Positions 1 through 8,580 are shown, counted from the stretch's first letter. The stretch is 32,001 nucleotides of DNA from Lacticaseibacillus yichunensis (GCF_003946405.1 NZ_RHOG01000035.1:1-32001), one strand, 5' to 3'. Notes: generated by a model from the sequence alone, not told the origin. Numbers and translations: made by a program.

Positions 1-91
1 TGACACTATATTTGTCCGCGACCTCCTGTATGGTCCCTTGACGCGATATGAAGGCCTCAACGACTTCTTTCTTGAACGGGCGTGCGGACAA
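1..91 (-). pseudogene. Transposase-like helix-turn-helix N-terminus, cut by window edge
   Basis: The minus strand from a possible TTG at 91 down to the window edge reads without a stop. It gives a peptide containing PFKKEVVEAF, then GTIQEVADKYSV, the usual look of the first helix-turn-helix of an IS-type transposase OrfA (a short basic start, then a recognition region of the EVADKYSV kind). Only about 30 residues are visible, so the family and intactness cannot be judged. The frame also stays open upstream of the TTG, so the start is uncertain. It faces away from a second transposase-like fragment at 119, which suggests this end of the window is a junction of mobile-element debris. Confidence 0.4.
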
Positions 92-118
92 AAAGTTGGA
101 CTTCAGGTATGATATTAA

Positions 119-376
119 ATGTACTCACTAAAAGAGAAGCAGAGGGCCGTCGAGCTCTTTCACAAACATCACAGATCCGCTAGTCAAGTTGTCAGAGAAT
201 TGGGCTACCCGTCCACAACAATGCTGATGCACTGGGCAGCTGACTATCAGGAGGGACAGATGTCTGACCAAAGAAGATCTACAGAGTTCGGCGTGCGGCG
301 GTTCTTGTGTGACCCCATCACACTATTTTCATACGTCCCTTCGAAGGGCGTGCGGACCACGGGCCCCCGCGGCTGA
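119..376 (+). pseudogene. Truncated IS3-type transposase OrfA fragment
   Basis: The first 45 or so residues begin MYSLKEKQRAVELF and contain ASQVVRELGYPS. This is the helix-turn-helix start of IS3/IS150-group OrfA proteins common in lactobacilli, where a lysine-rich first helix is followed by a VIRELGYPS-like turn and a tryptophan a few residues on (here MHWAADYQ). A full OrfA would continue for roughly another 50 to 120 residues and be followed by an OrfB with a DDE domain. Here the similarity stops near residue 48, about position 262, and the rest reads into unrelated repeat DNA (the 240-bp duplication starts at about 308). No OrfB is present. It is therefore a remnant, and its residual open frame is probably meaningless. 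Confidence 0.6.
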
Positions 377-758
377 TGTCTTTCTGGACCAAAAGAGGAT
401 AATTCGCGGACCATGAGTCAGGAAACGCCGATGCTGTTGCAATCTCGTAATCTCTGAGATTGTCAATTTGATCCTTTTACGCTAAATCTTTGGAATTTCC
501 GATATCAGAGATCGCGGTATCCAAGTTTTCATGGGCGTGACCGCCATCTCAGTGTGATGCCGTTACACTATTTTCCACCAATATCTGGAACGATGCGGAC
601 CACGGGACCGCGGATCTTTGGTTTCAAGACTCAAAGATACAAATTTGTGGACCGTGAGTCCAACGATTGGACGGGGTCACAATCTCGTAATCTCTGAGAT
701 CGTCAATTTGATCCTTTTACGCTAAATCCTCGGAATTTTCGGTCTCAGAGATCGCGGT
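308..758. repeat. 240-bp imperfect tandem duplication with GGAC-N5-GTCC boxes
   Basis: Two copies (about 308-518 and 552-758) are offset by about 240 bp. Each holds, in order, a segment ending in acactattttc, a pair of 13-bp near-palindromic boxes (353-365 and 408-420 in the first copy; 597-609 and 649-661 in the second) and a highly conserved 79-bp block (440-518 and 680-758) that starts CAATCTCGTAATCTCTGAGA. The 79-bp block contains the palindrome ATCTCTGAGAT. The stretch between the boxes of the second copy (GGATCT...CAAAGATACAA) resembles the spacers of the large array at 22378-24370. The region has no plausible gene. Confidence 0.8.
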
Positions 759-871
759 GCGCTCAGGCTGAGGGCGGGATTAATGGCACGTCGCCGCGCA
801 GATTCAATCAATTGCTTTATAAAACAACGCGCGCTATGCTAAAAGCAAATGGTGATAAAGGAGACGCTCTC

Positions 872-1875
872 ATGGGTGGATTTGTTGGCTGGCTCAATGG
901 TGCTAATCAAAATATTCAGGCGGTGGCGGATGCGATTCAGGCATTAGTCGTCATCCTGTCGATCGGCTTTGGGGCGATTCGCTATTTTCAAGGCAAGCGC
1001 AGTAAGGCCCGACTGGCATTGATTCAGATGCTCAACCTGCTCGATGAGTTTCCGCTGCTGGTCAACGATGCGGAGCGCTTCAAATATAAAGAAAGTCAGA
1101 GCCAGCACGGGGATGATCGACTCGGCCAGGCGCAAGAGCCGAATTGGGCTGACATGGTCGAGGACGTCAAACGGTTTCGCGAAGAGTTTCGGACGATCTT
1201 GAATGAACTTTGGTCGACGCTGGACGCCAGCCAGGTCTTTTTCCACCGGACGGATACGGAGACGTTGACGGTGCTCAATAACTCGACCAACGTGATGCAG
1301 GCGTTGAGCGTGCTGATCTCCGACCTGACCGAGGGCAGTTATGACCATCTTCAAAATCAAAAGGAGCTGGTTCGCACCTATCTGACCCAATTCGCGGAGG
1401 CGCTATGCTCGCTCGCCGCGAAAAAGAAGGTGTTCCAGACTTCGGCGGAAGGGGCACAGTATTATCCGGTGTTGAGCGATTACAGCAAGTGGTTTGCCAT
1501 CGTGGCGGATGAGGTCACTAAGGCATTTGCGACCGATGCGAAGCCCAAAAGCTCTCCTTGTCGAAACTTTATACTGAGTACGCCAAGCGTCAGGAAGCGG
1601 ATCTCTCACAAGCCCAGCGTTTTTCGTCGTTTCGGATTCAGCAATATGCGGTCTATCATCCAACCAACAATATCACCGCGACTTCTTTTGCGACGTTGAC
1701 GACTGGGCAGCGCCGCGCGATCTATGGGGATGTGTTCCGTGATCAGGTCAAACGCCAATTTTTGACCAACAAGACCGCGCCATACAAGGTTGAGCGCAGC
1801 GAGTATACGCTCCCTGATGGCCCAGACAAAGGCAAAACAGTTTATCCATTCATGCTGGTGCGGCCCGAGCGGTAA
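872..1875 (+). pseudogene. Frameshifted gene for an N-terminally membrane-anchored helical protein
   Basis: Reading starts at ATG 872 behind an AAAGGAGA site. Residues about 15-32 (ALVVILSIGFGAIRYF) form one likely membrane segment, followed by a basic patch and a long charged, mostly helical soluble part. Near 1540-1550 the coding character moves to the minus-one frame. The first frame becomes arginine- and serine-rich nonsense, while the other continues sensibly from EAQKLS through RQEADLSQAQRF to a stop at 1873-1875. One missing base around 1540 would join both into a protein of about 334 residues. The local sequence AAG CCC AAA AGC is not a classical slippery heptamer, so a mutation or a sequencing error is more likely than programmed frameshifting. 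I recognise no family. It resembles single-pass proteins of unknown function. Confidence 0.6.
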
Positions 1876-1975
1876 GGCGGGGCGGCATCAGGAAAAAGCT
1901 TCAGTCACACCTGCGAACACCGTAGCTTGACTGGATCTTTTTTGATTCGCTGAACACCCCACCCAATCTTTTCGG

Positions 1976-1991
1976 GTTGCATATCTGCATC
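1976..1991 (+). promoter_or_regulatory. Operator-like site A (TGCA-TATC-TGCA) upstream of the AP2-like gene
   Basis: The 16-mer GTTGCATATCTGCATC is identical to the one at 8581-8596 in the divergent adhesin promoter region. Its core is an inverted repeat, TGCA-N4-TGCA. It lies about 38 bp upstream of a possible -10 hexamer (CATAAT, 2019-2024), where an activator overlapping the -35 region would sit. That it binds the nearby Rgg-family regulator is inference. Confidence 0.5.
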
Positions 1992-2056
1992 GTTTTCCGC
2001 TTTTGTACCTAACCCCTGGCATAATGACCATGGGGGGAACGGAAAGCGAGAAAGCA

Positions 2057-2566
2057 ATGACGAAACAAATCGACATGACGGGCCGCCGCATCGGTCGTTT
2101 GACAGTGTTGGCCGCAGCCGGCCGGATGAAAAATGGCAATCGGCGCTGGCTGTGCCGTTGCGATTGCGGCAATGAGGTCACGGTGGATGGCTATGCGTTG
2201 CGGGTAGGGACGGTGAAAAGTTGTGGGTGCCTGCGCCGCGATGCCAGCAAGCAGACCGCGCGCGCCAACCCAGCATTCTTGGCGAACGTGGGCAATTCCG
2301 CGCTGTGGGGCACTGTGGCCGGCACCAATCTACGCACGTTTGTCTCGATGCGCGCCACCAACCGCTCCGGCGTGACCGGGGTCTCCTACGACAACACCTG
2401 CGGCAAGTGGATTGCCCGGCTGTATTTTCGCGGCCGGCTGGTCTTGAACAAGAGCTTCTGGCGTTTCGATGAGGCGGTCCAGGCCAGGCGCCTAGCTGAA
2501 AAACATTATGTGACGCCACTACTTGAGCAGTACGAACCGCTGGTGAAGCAGTGGGGCACAAAATAA
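2057..2566 (+). CDS. Zinc-ribbon plus AP2-like DNA-binding protein
   Basis: A 169-residue protein, taking ATG 2057 as the start; the frame is open further upstream, but those residues do not look like part of the domain. Residues 5-60 carry a conserved module: GRRIGRLTVL, then cysteines at 33, 35, 37 and 56, 58 (CRCDCG and SCGC), a short zinc-binding arrangement common in phage and bacterial proteins annotated as AP2 or HNH-associated. Residues about 100-150 (RSGVTGVSYDNTCGKW... then ARLYFRGR) match the AP2-type three-strand DNA-binding fold. There is no HNH nuclease motif, so it is more likely a DNA-binding protein than a homing endonuclease. It stands alone. Operator-like site A upstream is shared with the adhesin genes, hinting at common regulation. 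It may derive from a phage or homing element. Confidence 0.7.
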   Translation: MTKQIDMTGRRIGRLTVLAAAGRMKNGNRRWLCRCDCGNEVTVDGYALRVGTVKSCGCLRRDASKQTARANPAFLANVGNSALWGTVAGTNLRTFVSMRATNRSGVTGVSYDNTCGKWIARLYFRGRLVLNKSFWRFDEAVQARRLAEKHYVTPLLEQYEPLVKQWGTK

Positions 2567-2616
2567 TGGCGGGGCGCTGCAATAACAGGCTGGCACCCAT
2601 TATTTTTCTAATATGC

Positions 2617-2678
2617 ACAAATATCTTTGTAAAACATGACAGAAGTGTCCGTGACATCTCCTGCAACTCTGTTACGAT
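2617..2678 (+). promoter_or_regulatory. Promoter region of the Rgg-type gene with inverted repeat D
   Basis: The inverted repeat ACAAATATCTTTGT (2617-2630) has the same TATC centre as sites A to C. A possible promoter follows, GTGACA (2651-2656) and TACGAT (2673-2678) with 16 bp between. The inverted repeat is centred about 50 bp upstream of the -10, a position like that of the other sites. Autoregulation by the Rgg-type protein is inferred. Confidence 0.4.
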
Positions 2679-2713
2679 GAGGATAGCTTATCTAGGAACA
2701 TGGAGGCGATGAC

Positions 2714-3628
2714 ATGAAGCAAATTGGGCCGGCAATCAAGCGCATCCGGGAAAACAAGGGCCTCACGCAGGTCAAGATCTACGACGGGGTCATGTCGCGG
2801 ACAAACTACGCGCGGTTTGAGGACGGGCAGATCGATTCGTCTGCCACGAACCTGATGGAGATGCTCAAGCGGCTGAATCTGTTGATGACGGAATTCGCCA
2901 ATCTTTACGACGGCGACACGGACACGGCAATCGCCGTTCAGCAGCAGGCTCTCAAGTTGGTCAATCAGGGCATGACCGAGCAGCGCCCCGAGCCGTTTTT
3001 GAAGGCGGCCGCGCTGATGGCGACGCAATATGAGGATTCGCATTACATCGCCGATCATCACACCCAGCTGACCTTGCAGATCTACGCGGATTACATGGCA
3101 AACGACGGCCATGTCGTCGATGCGGCGCCGCTGCTTCAGCAATTGCTCACGTATTTGGAAAAAAACGAGACGTGGTACTCCTATGAGGTGTCGCTTCTCA
3201 ACAACCTGATGCCCATGATGACGCCCAATCAGCTGCTGGTCTATCTGCGGATCTACATGCAGCGCGTGTCTAAGCTGACTCAAGTCGATCCCGGCGTGGC
3301 CAGCGTGGGCGAGGTGCTGGTTCAGGCGTTTGAAGTGGCAATCAATAATCGCGATTTTGAGATCTACCAGTCGCTCCTTGCGCTGTTTGACGCCCAGCAC
3401 TTGCAAGAGCGCCTCTTGTTCCCGCATCTTTTCCGCCAGGCGTTCGATGCCTTCGCCGCCTACACGCAGGACCAGGATGCGGCGGCGCTTCAGGGGAAAA
3501 TTGATCCGTTGTTGCTGCTCGTCAGCACACTTCAGATTCCGGTGAACGGCGCCCAACTGCGGCAAGACATCGCCCGGCTTCAGGCGTGGCTGGCCCCGAA
3601 CGTGAAATTCTGCGATCCGGCTGACTAA
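2714..3628 (+). CDS. Rgg/GadR/MutR-family transcriptional regulator
   Basis: A 304-residue protein starting at ATG 2714 behind TGGAGG. Residues 5-65 form an XRE-type helix-turn-helix (IKRIRENKGLTQ, then MSRTNYARFEDGQ), with the arrangement typical of the Rgg/MutR family in lactobacilli and streptococci. Residues about 80-300 are all-helical, as in the peptide-binding repeat domain of Rgg proteins, and the length fits the family (about 280-300). Family members usually respond to short secreted peptides and switch on adjacent operons. No obvious small hydrophobic peptide gene is visible next to it, so the ligand is unknown. The two adhesin genes beyond it, and the AP2-like gene before it, carry related operator-like repeats, which makes them candidate targets. 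A strong terminator at 3647 closes the transcription unit. Confidence 0.85.
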   Translation: MKQIGPAIKRIRENKGLTQVKIYDGVMSRTNYARFEDGQIDSSATNLMEMLKRLNLLMTEFANLYDGDTDTAIAVQQQALKLVNQGMTEQRPEPFLKAAALMATQYEDSHYIADHHTQLTLQIYADYMANDGHVVDAAPLLQQLLTYLEKNETWYSYEVSLLNNLMPMMTPNQLLVYLRIYMQRVSKLTQVDPGVASVGEVLVQAFEVAINNRDFEIYQSLLALFDAQHLQERLLFPHLFRQAFDAFAAYTQDQDAAALQGKIDPLLLLVSTLQIPVNGAQLRQDIARLQAWLAPNVKFCDPAD

Positions 3629-3646
3629 AAATATTTGCAATACAAA

Positions 3647-3700
3647 AACAGGCGCGACGCCCCAGTTCTTCAACTGGAGGGTCGCGCCTGTTTCGTTTGC
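3647..3700 (+). terminator. Strong hairpin between the Rgg gene and the convergent adhesin gene
   Basis: A 12-bp perfect stem, AACAGGCGCGAC (3647-3658) with GTCGCGCCTGTT (3681-3692), followed by a T-rich tail. A smaller stem (CCAGTT/AACTGG) sits in the loop. It ends the Rgg transcript. The minus-strand tail is A-rich in reverse, so it may also serve the convergent adhesin gene. Confidence 0.8.
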
Positions 3701-3808
3701 GTTACAGTATGGAATCACCGCGCCTCATTGACGGTGGGGTGCGCGATGCAAGTGGTTAATATTCAGAGCTAATACGCTGAGCTAATGTGCAACGCTAATG
3801 GGCAAAAC

Positions 3809-6800
3809 TTACGAGCGTTTCCGCCGGGTCGAGTCGAGCACATCGAGCCCTAATCCACCGAGCAGCAAGGCGCCTAGCGCTGTCAGAATCATCGTCTGCC
3901 CCTCACCAGTTTGTGGCAGGGTCTCCGCTTTGGTGGCCTTCGCCGTCGGTTTTGGCGAAACCGGCGCAATCGGCGTTGTGTCAGGTATCACATCCGGAAC
4001 TGGCTGATTCGGCGTGGTTGGTTTCGTTGGTGTGGTCGGCTTTGTCGGCTTTGTCGGCTTCGTTTCCTTCGCAGGCGTTTTCGCATACGTGAGCACGAGG
4101 TGTTGCGGATCGCCGAAGACGCCGGTCAACGGGCCATCGCTCCCAACAAAATCATAACCAGGGAAGGTCGGTGCGGTGATCGTAAATGGATCGCCCGCTG
4201 TGCCGATCAGGACCAGATCCTCGCGCAGTGTGTTGCCGGTCGCCTGATCAACGAATGAAACCGTGACTTGCCCCGCGACAGGCGGCACATCGGCTTTCGT
4301 GTAGCGCAGGGTGATCGTCTGCGGATTGCCGAACGCGCCGGTCAACGCGTGGTCCGCGCCGAGGTAGGTGTAGCCGTCGATCTCAGGAATCGTGACGGTG
4401 AACTGGGTACCTCGGGTATTGGTCAAAATCGTGTCCGCCCTCAGTGTGTTGCCGTTGTCGTCGACATATTTGACCGTGACTTGACCCGCGACAGGCGGCA
4501 CTTCGGCTTTGGTGTAGCGCAAGGTAATGGTCTGCGGATCACCGAATGTGCCAGTCAGTGCGTGGTCCGCGCCGAGATAGGTGTAGCCCGCGATCTCGGG
4601 TACCGACACAGTGAAGGCCTTGCCGACTGTATCGGTCAAAAATGTGTCTACCTGCAAGCTGTCGCCGTTTTCATCGACATACTTCACAGTCACTTGCCCG
4701 GCGATTGGCGCGATATCTTCCTTTCTGTAGCGGAGGGTGATTGTCTGCGGTTCACCGAATGTGCCAGTTAGACCGTGGTCCGCGCCGAGATAAGTGTAGC
4801 CCGCAATCTCGGGTACCGAAACAGTGAAGGCTTTGCCGACTGTATCGGTCAAAACAGTGTCTGCCTGCAAGCTGTCACCATTTTCGTCGACATACTTGAC
4901 GGTGACTTGGCCCGCAACTGGTGCGGTATCTTCCTTGGTATAGCGCAAGGTGATCGTCTGCGGCTCACCAAATGTACCGGTCAACGCGTGGTCCGTTCCG
5001 AGATAAGTGTAGCCCGCGATTTCAGGCACCGAAACGGTGAAGTCAGTCCCAACCGTATCGGTCAAAATTGTGTTTGCCTGCAAGCTGTCGCCATTTTCGT
5101 CGACATACTTCACGGTAACTTGCCCCGCGATTGGCGCGACGTCTTCCTTGGTATAGCGCAACGTGATGGTCTGCGGCTCACCGAATGTGCCAGTCAGCGC
5201 GTGGTCCGCGCCGAGATAAGTGTAGCCCGCGATCTCAGGTACCGAAACGGTGAAGGCAGTCCCAACCGTATCGGTCAAAACAGTGTCTGCCTGCAAGCTG
5301 TCGCCATTTGCGTCGACATATTTGACAGTCACTTGCCCCGCAACTGGTGCGGTATCTTCCTTTGTATAACGCAGGGTGATTGTTTCGGGCCCAGTGACAT
5401 CGAAGGTCAGATCATGGTCGGCGCCTTGGTAAATGTAGCCGGGCACATCGGGTGGGGTGATCGTATGGGTCTCGCCAATTGGGACGGTGACCTCGATCGG
5501 TGCGGCGATCGCGTCACCATTTTCATCCTCAATATTGACGGTCAAGGTCGCCTCGTCCTTTGCGTAAAGTAGGGTGACGGCGGTCGGGCCGGTCAGTGTG
5601 CCCGTCAAAGCGGCATTGTCGGCGGTGCCCACATAATGGTAACCCGTGATGTCGGGTGTTTCGATCTGGTAGGTATTGCCGACCTGGACCACGCGGACGG
5701 TCTCGTCGCGCAGGGTCGCGTGGGTCGTTTCGTCCTGGTAGCTGACGGTGATTGTGGCGGCGCTCGGCGGGGTTGGCGTGGCGGACTTGTTGCTGACGTA
5801 GCCGTAATCTGTGGCGTCGGTGATGTATGCGATCATGATGGACCAAATATTATAAGTCTGGTTATAGGCTGAATCCTTATAGGCGAAAAGCATGTAGTTC
5901 GTATACGGATTCTGAATGATTGTCTCGCCGTCTCCGTATGGGTTGGTCAACGGCCCAGGCATGACTTGATCTTTCAGGTTGGTGTAGCGAACCGTGAGAT
6001 CGTCGCCGGCGGGGTGGCTGATATTGCTTGACGTCGCGCCGTTATAGTAAACGCGCTCCGACTTACCCATATCGACATCAAAACCGAACTGTTTGCCGGT
6101 GCCATACAGTAGAGGATCGGTCAAGTCCATCCCCTGAGGCAGCTTGCCACTCATGGTGTAGGTATAGGTCCCATCCTCACTTTTCACCACAGGCAGGACG
6201 ACTTGTTGTTGAAAAATCGCAAATTTACTTGTGTACTGCGCGGCATTCAACGAACTGAAATCCAGAATGTTATCGTACTGAAGCCCAAGATCCGTCACAT
6301 TTGTCAGGCCAGCCAAGGCATCCACTTCACCAATGCGCTGCCCACTCATGTCGATGGTCGTCAGGTTCGTCAGATTCTGGAGTGGCCACAGATCAACGAG
6401 GCCACCATCCCAGGTCTTCTGCCCGTAATTGAGATCCGTGTCCATCTGAATGTTCGTCAGATTGGTCGCATACTGAATCCCATCTAGCAAATAGATCGTT
6501 GTCGGGTCGATATACGTGCCAAATTGATTGCCCGCGCGATAATCGACAGCCAGCTGCGTCAGCTTTAACAGGCTGTTTTTCGAGATCTGATCCACGGAAG
6601 TCCAATTGCCGGTCGGATCCTGTTGTTGCAGGTTATGCAAAACCAGTTGCTGGAGATACGTATTCGGCATCCATTCATCAATATAATTGTTGCCCGTGGC
6701 CGCATCGACCCCAGTCGCGTCGCTGGCGATCGCCGCCGCGGCCGCCTGACTGGTCCAAGCAGAATTGAGGCCGGTAATATATTGGTCGCCGATATGACTG

Positions 6801-8446
6801 CCGGAACTGGCGGCCAGCGTGCTATTTTTCAGATAAACGAAGGTCATCGTTTGCTCATCCGCGGAAAAAATGCCGGTCTGCGAACTTTCACTTTGCGATG
6901 TCGCGAGCGTGTAGCCGTCGATTGTTGGTGCCGTTTGGACAAACTGGCCGCCAATTTTGCCTTCCGACAGAGTGACAGCGGGGGAGATCTCCTCGCCCGT
7001 GTCGCCGTCGATGTAACGCACCGTCACATTTGCGGCGTCATTTAAAACCGTGTAAGGCGTGACGACATAGCCACTGAAGCCATTGCCGTTGTCAAAATAC
7101 ATCACGATCTGACCTTTGGCGACGCTCGCCGTGCTTGCCAGCGTGTAGTTTTGACTGGTTTGCCAATTGGCGCTGTCATCCGGCACCACAGTTGGGGCGT
7201 AGGTGACGCCGTTCACGGAAGCCACCTGATTGGGATCGGCCGAGGTGAACGAGATCGTCGCAACCGATGCGCCGTTCAAGCCGACCACCGGCGTTGCATA
7301 CGTGATCTGGCCGGAAGCATCGGGCGTGACGCCGATCGACTTGAGCACGCTGCCTTGCCCGGTCGCATTCATCGTGCCACCCGGGGCGAAGGTGATCATG
7401 CTGAGGTCGGTCACCGCGTTTTGCGGAATGAGAAGCGACGTGAGCTGCTTATTCGCGAGCGCGGAAATGTCACTCAGATGCGGTTGATAGGAAAAATTGA
7501 CACTGGTCAGCTGCGACAGATCGGCCAGCGCCGAAATATCGGTCAGCCCACCATAGTAGCCATCCGATGAAATTTTCAGCGTGGTCAGCCCAGTCGCGAG
7601 TTCCAAGCCCTTGAGTGACGTGATATTCACCCGGTCTGCGTTGGCCGTATTGTTGCCATCTGCGGGCAGGTTATCCGTGGTGAGCGTGGTCAGCCCGGCG
7701 ATCATTTCTTCGGTGATCTGATCGACACTGGTGAGTGCAGTCCCGTCCGCAGTGGTCACATGATCCGCCTGCAACTGGGCAAGAACCGCTGCCTGAAGAT
7801 GGCCATCCGGCATCACCGTGTCCAGGTCAAAAACAGTGTCCTGCGCCTGCAATGCCCGGGCGGCAGGGGCAGCTTGAGCGGTCGGCGCGGTTGGCGTGGC
7901 CTCGTCAGTATTTTCGGAAGCGGCTGGTTGCGTCTCGGAATCTGGCGAAGTCTGCGACGCCTCTGATGCCACATCATTTTGAGATTGATCGGCATCCGTT
8001 GCCTCGCCATCGCTGGTCTGATCTTGGCTCCCAGTTTGCGCAGAGGTCTCCGAATTGGCAATGACCTCGGCCTCCGCCGCTGCGTCATTCCCTGTGATCT
8101 TCACGATCTCCTGGGCATCCGCCCTCTCAGTTGTGCTCGTCTTCGCCGGTGTGTCGCTTGTTTCATCCGATGAAGCAGGGGCGGTCTCGGTCTGGCCGGG
8201 CTTGATCTGCTCCGACCCAGCTTGGTCCGAATTGCCCTGATCTGAATCCGTTGGCAACTCCTGTGCGTCTTGCCCCGCAGTTGCGGGACTTGTCACGTCA
8301 CCACTTGGCGCCGCATCGCTTGCCGCGGCATGGACAGGGGTGAGTTGGGCGGCGCCGAGGCTGAGGCCACCGACCGTGATCAACGCGGTGACCCAGCGGC
8401 GGCCGGCCTTATATAACTTTGCATGCGTCTTTGGTTCGCTGGACAT
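3809..8446 (-). CDS. Giant LPQTG-anchored adhesin with LRR-like and MucBP-like repeats
   Basis: A 1545-residue surface protein. The start is ATG at 8444-8446 behind AAAGGAGGAG; the 47 codons in frame upstream run through the promoter and are excluded. The signal peptide has a KxYKxGKxW-type motif (KLYKAGRRW) and probable cleavage after PVHA. Residues about 45-220 are a Ser/Thr/Ala/Asp/Glu-rich stalk. LRR-like, internalin-like segments lie near 270-350 and 590-730 (LADLSQLTSVNF, LQNLTNLTTIDM). One MucBP-like module lies near 470-535 and a series of MucBP-like modules from about 895 to 1470. Six of these are near-identical 71-residue copies starting AGQVTVKYVD. A Thr/Pro/Lys-rich wall-spanning part, LPQTG at about 1510-1514, a hydrophobic helix and a RRKRS tail complete a sortase A substrate. 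Probable role: adhesion to mucin or another surface glycan. It is divergent from, and paralogous to, the gene at 8690. Confidence 0.93.
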   Translation of the reverse strand: MSSEPKTHAKLYKAGRRWVTALITVGGLSLGAAQLTPVHAAASDAAPSGDVTSPATAGQDAQELPTDSDQGNSDQAGSEQIKPGQTETAPASSDETSDTPAKTSTTERADAQEIVKITGNDAAAEAEVIANSETSAQTGSQDQTSDGEATDADQSQNDVASEASQTSPDSETQPAASENTDEATPTAPTAQAAPAARALQAQDTVFDLDTVMPDGHLQAAVLAQLQADHVTTADGTALTSVDQITEEMIAGLTTLTTDNLPADGNNTANADRVNITSLKGLELATGLTTLKISSDGYYGGLTDISALADLSQLTSVNFSYQPHLSDISALANKQLTSLLIPQNAVTDLSMITFAPGGTMNATGQGSVLKSIGVTPDASGQITYATPVVGLNGASVATISFTSADPNQVASVNGVTYAPTVVPDDSANWQTSQNYTLASTASVAKGQIVMYFDNGNGFSGYVVTPYTVLNDAANVTVRYIDGDTGEEISPAVTLSEGKIGGQFVQTAPTIDGYTLATSQSESSQTGIFSADEQTMTFVYLKNSTLAASSGSHIGDQYITGLNSAWTSQAAAAAIASDATGVDAATGNNYIDEWMPNTYLQQLVLHNLQQQDPTGNWTSVDQISKNSLLKLTQLAVDYRAGNQFGTYIDPTTIYLLDGIQYATNLTNIQMDTDLNYGQKTWDGGLVDLWPLQNLTNLTTIDMSGQRIGEVDALAGLTNVTDLGLQYDNILDFSSLNAAQYTSKFAIFQQQVVLPVVKSEDGTYTYTMSGKLPQGMDLTDPLLYGTGKQFGFDVDMGKSERVYYNGATSSNISHPAGDDLTVRYTNLKDQVMPGPLTNPYGDGETIIQNPYTNYMLFAYKDSAYNQTYNIWSIMIAYITDATDYGYVSNKSATPTPPSAATITVSYQDETTHATLRDETVRVVQVGNTYQIETPDITGYHYVGTADNAALTGTLTGPTAVTLLYAKDEATLTVNIEDENGDAIAAPIEVTVPIGETHTITPPDVPGYIYQGADHDLTFDVTGPETITLRYTKEDTAPVAGQVTVKYVDANGDSLQADTVLTDTVGTAFTVSVPEIAGYTYLGADHALTGTFGEPQTITLRYTKEDVAPIAGQVTVKYVDENGDSLQANTILTDTVGTDFTVSVPEIAGYTYLGTDHALTGTFGEPQTITLRYTKEDTAPVAGQVTVKYVDENGDSLQADTVLTDTVGKAFTVSVPEIAGYTYLGADHGLTGTFGEPQTITLRYRKEDIAPIAGQVTVKYVDENGDSLQVDTFLTDTVGKAFTVSVPEIAGYTYLGADHALTGTFGDPQTITLRYTKAEVPPVAGQVTVKYVDDNGNTLRADTILTNTRGTQFTVTIPEIDGYTYLGADHALTGAFGNPQTITLRYTKADVPPVAGQVTVSFVDQATGNTLREDLVLIGTAGDPFTITAPTFPGYDFVGSDGPLTGVFGDPQHLVLTYAKTPAKETKPTKPTKPTTPTKPTTPNQPVPDVIPDTTPIAPVSPKPTAKATKAETLPQTGEGQTMILTALGALLLGGLGLDVLDSTRRKRS
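4262..5395 (-). repeat. 213-bp tandem repeats encoding MucBP-like modules
   Basis: About five to six copies with a 213-bp period (71 codons) can be followed by the recurring start AGQVTVKYVD on the coding strand. Central copies are nearly identical and the outer ones more diverged. Such in-frame repeats can change number by recombination, altering the length of the surface protein without breaking the frame. Confidence 0.85.
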
Positions 8447-8478
8447 GGTTTCTCCTCCTTTAGGCCTCCCCCTGACCA

Positions 8479-8541
8479 TTGATAACACACATTTTGCGGG
8501 CTTCGTTTCGCCAAAGACGAAAATGTTGCAGATATGCACAT
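8479..8541 (-). promoter_or_regulatory. Promoter region and operator-like site C of the minus-strand adhesin
   Basis: On the minus strand, ATGTGCATATCTGCAACA (8524-8541) contains the TGCA-TATC-TGCA core. About 48 bp downstream a possible -10, TTATCA preceded by TGTG, lies at about 8481-8487. The spacing resembles that at the other sites. Confidence 0.45.
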
Positions 8542-8580
8542 ATTCCGGCGTAAACCTCGCACTTTTTTGTTCGAAAATGT

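Noticed and set aside
1540-1555. Programmed ribosomal frameshifting in the split gene
   Set aside because: The frame reads AAG CCC AAA AGC, which lacks an X-XXY-YYZ heptamer in phase, and no clear downstream stimulatory hairpin was seen.
2672-3718. A 348-codon minus-strand frame opposite the Rgg gene
   Set aside because: The plus-strand frame has clear Rgg-family features and a good start site; the antisense frame is His/Arg/Leu-rich and unrecognisable.
2567-3808. A short hydrophobic pheromone gene beside the Rgg regulator
   Set aside because: No small frame with ribosome binding site and hydrophobic peptide character was found in the gaps on either side of the gene.
3911-5572. Long plus-strand open frames opposite the minus-strand adhesin
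   Set aside because: They are antisense shadows of the MucBP-like repeats, with the same 213-bp periodicity and no ribosome binding sites.
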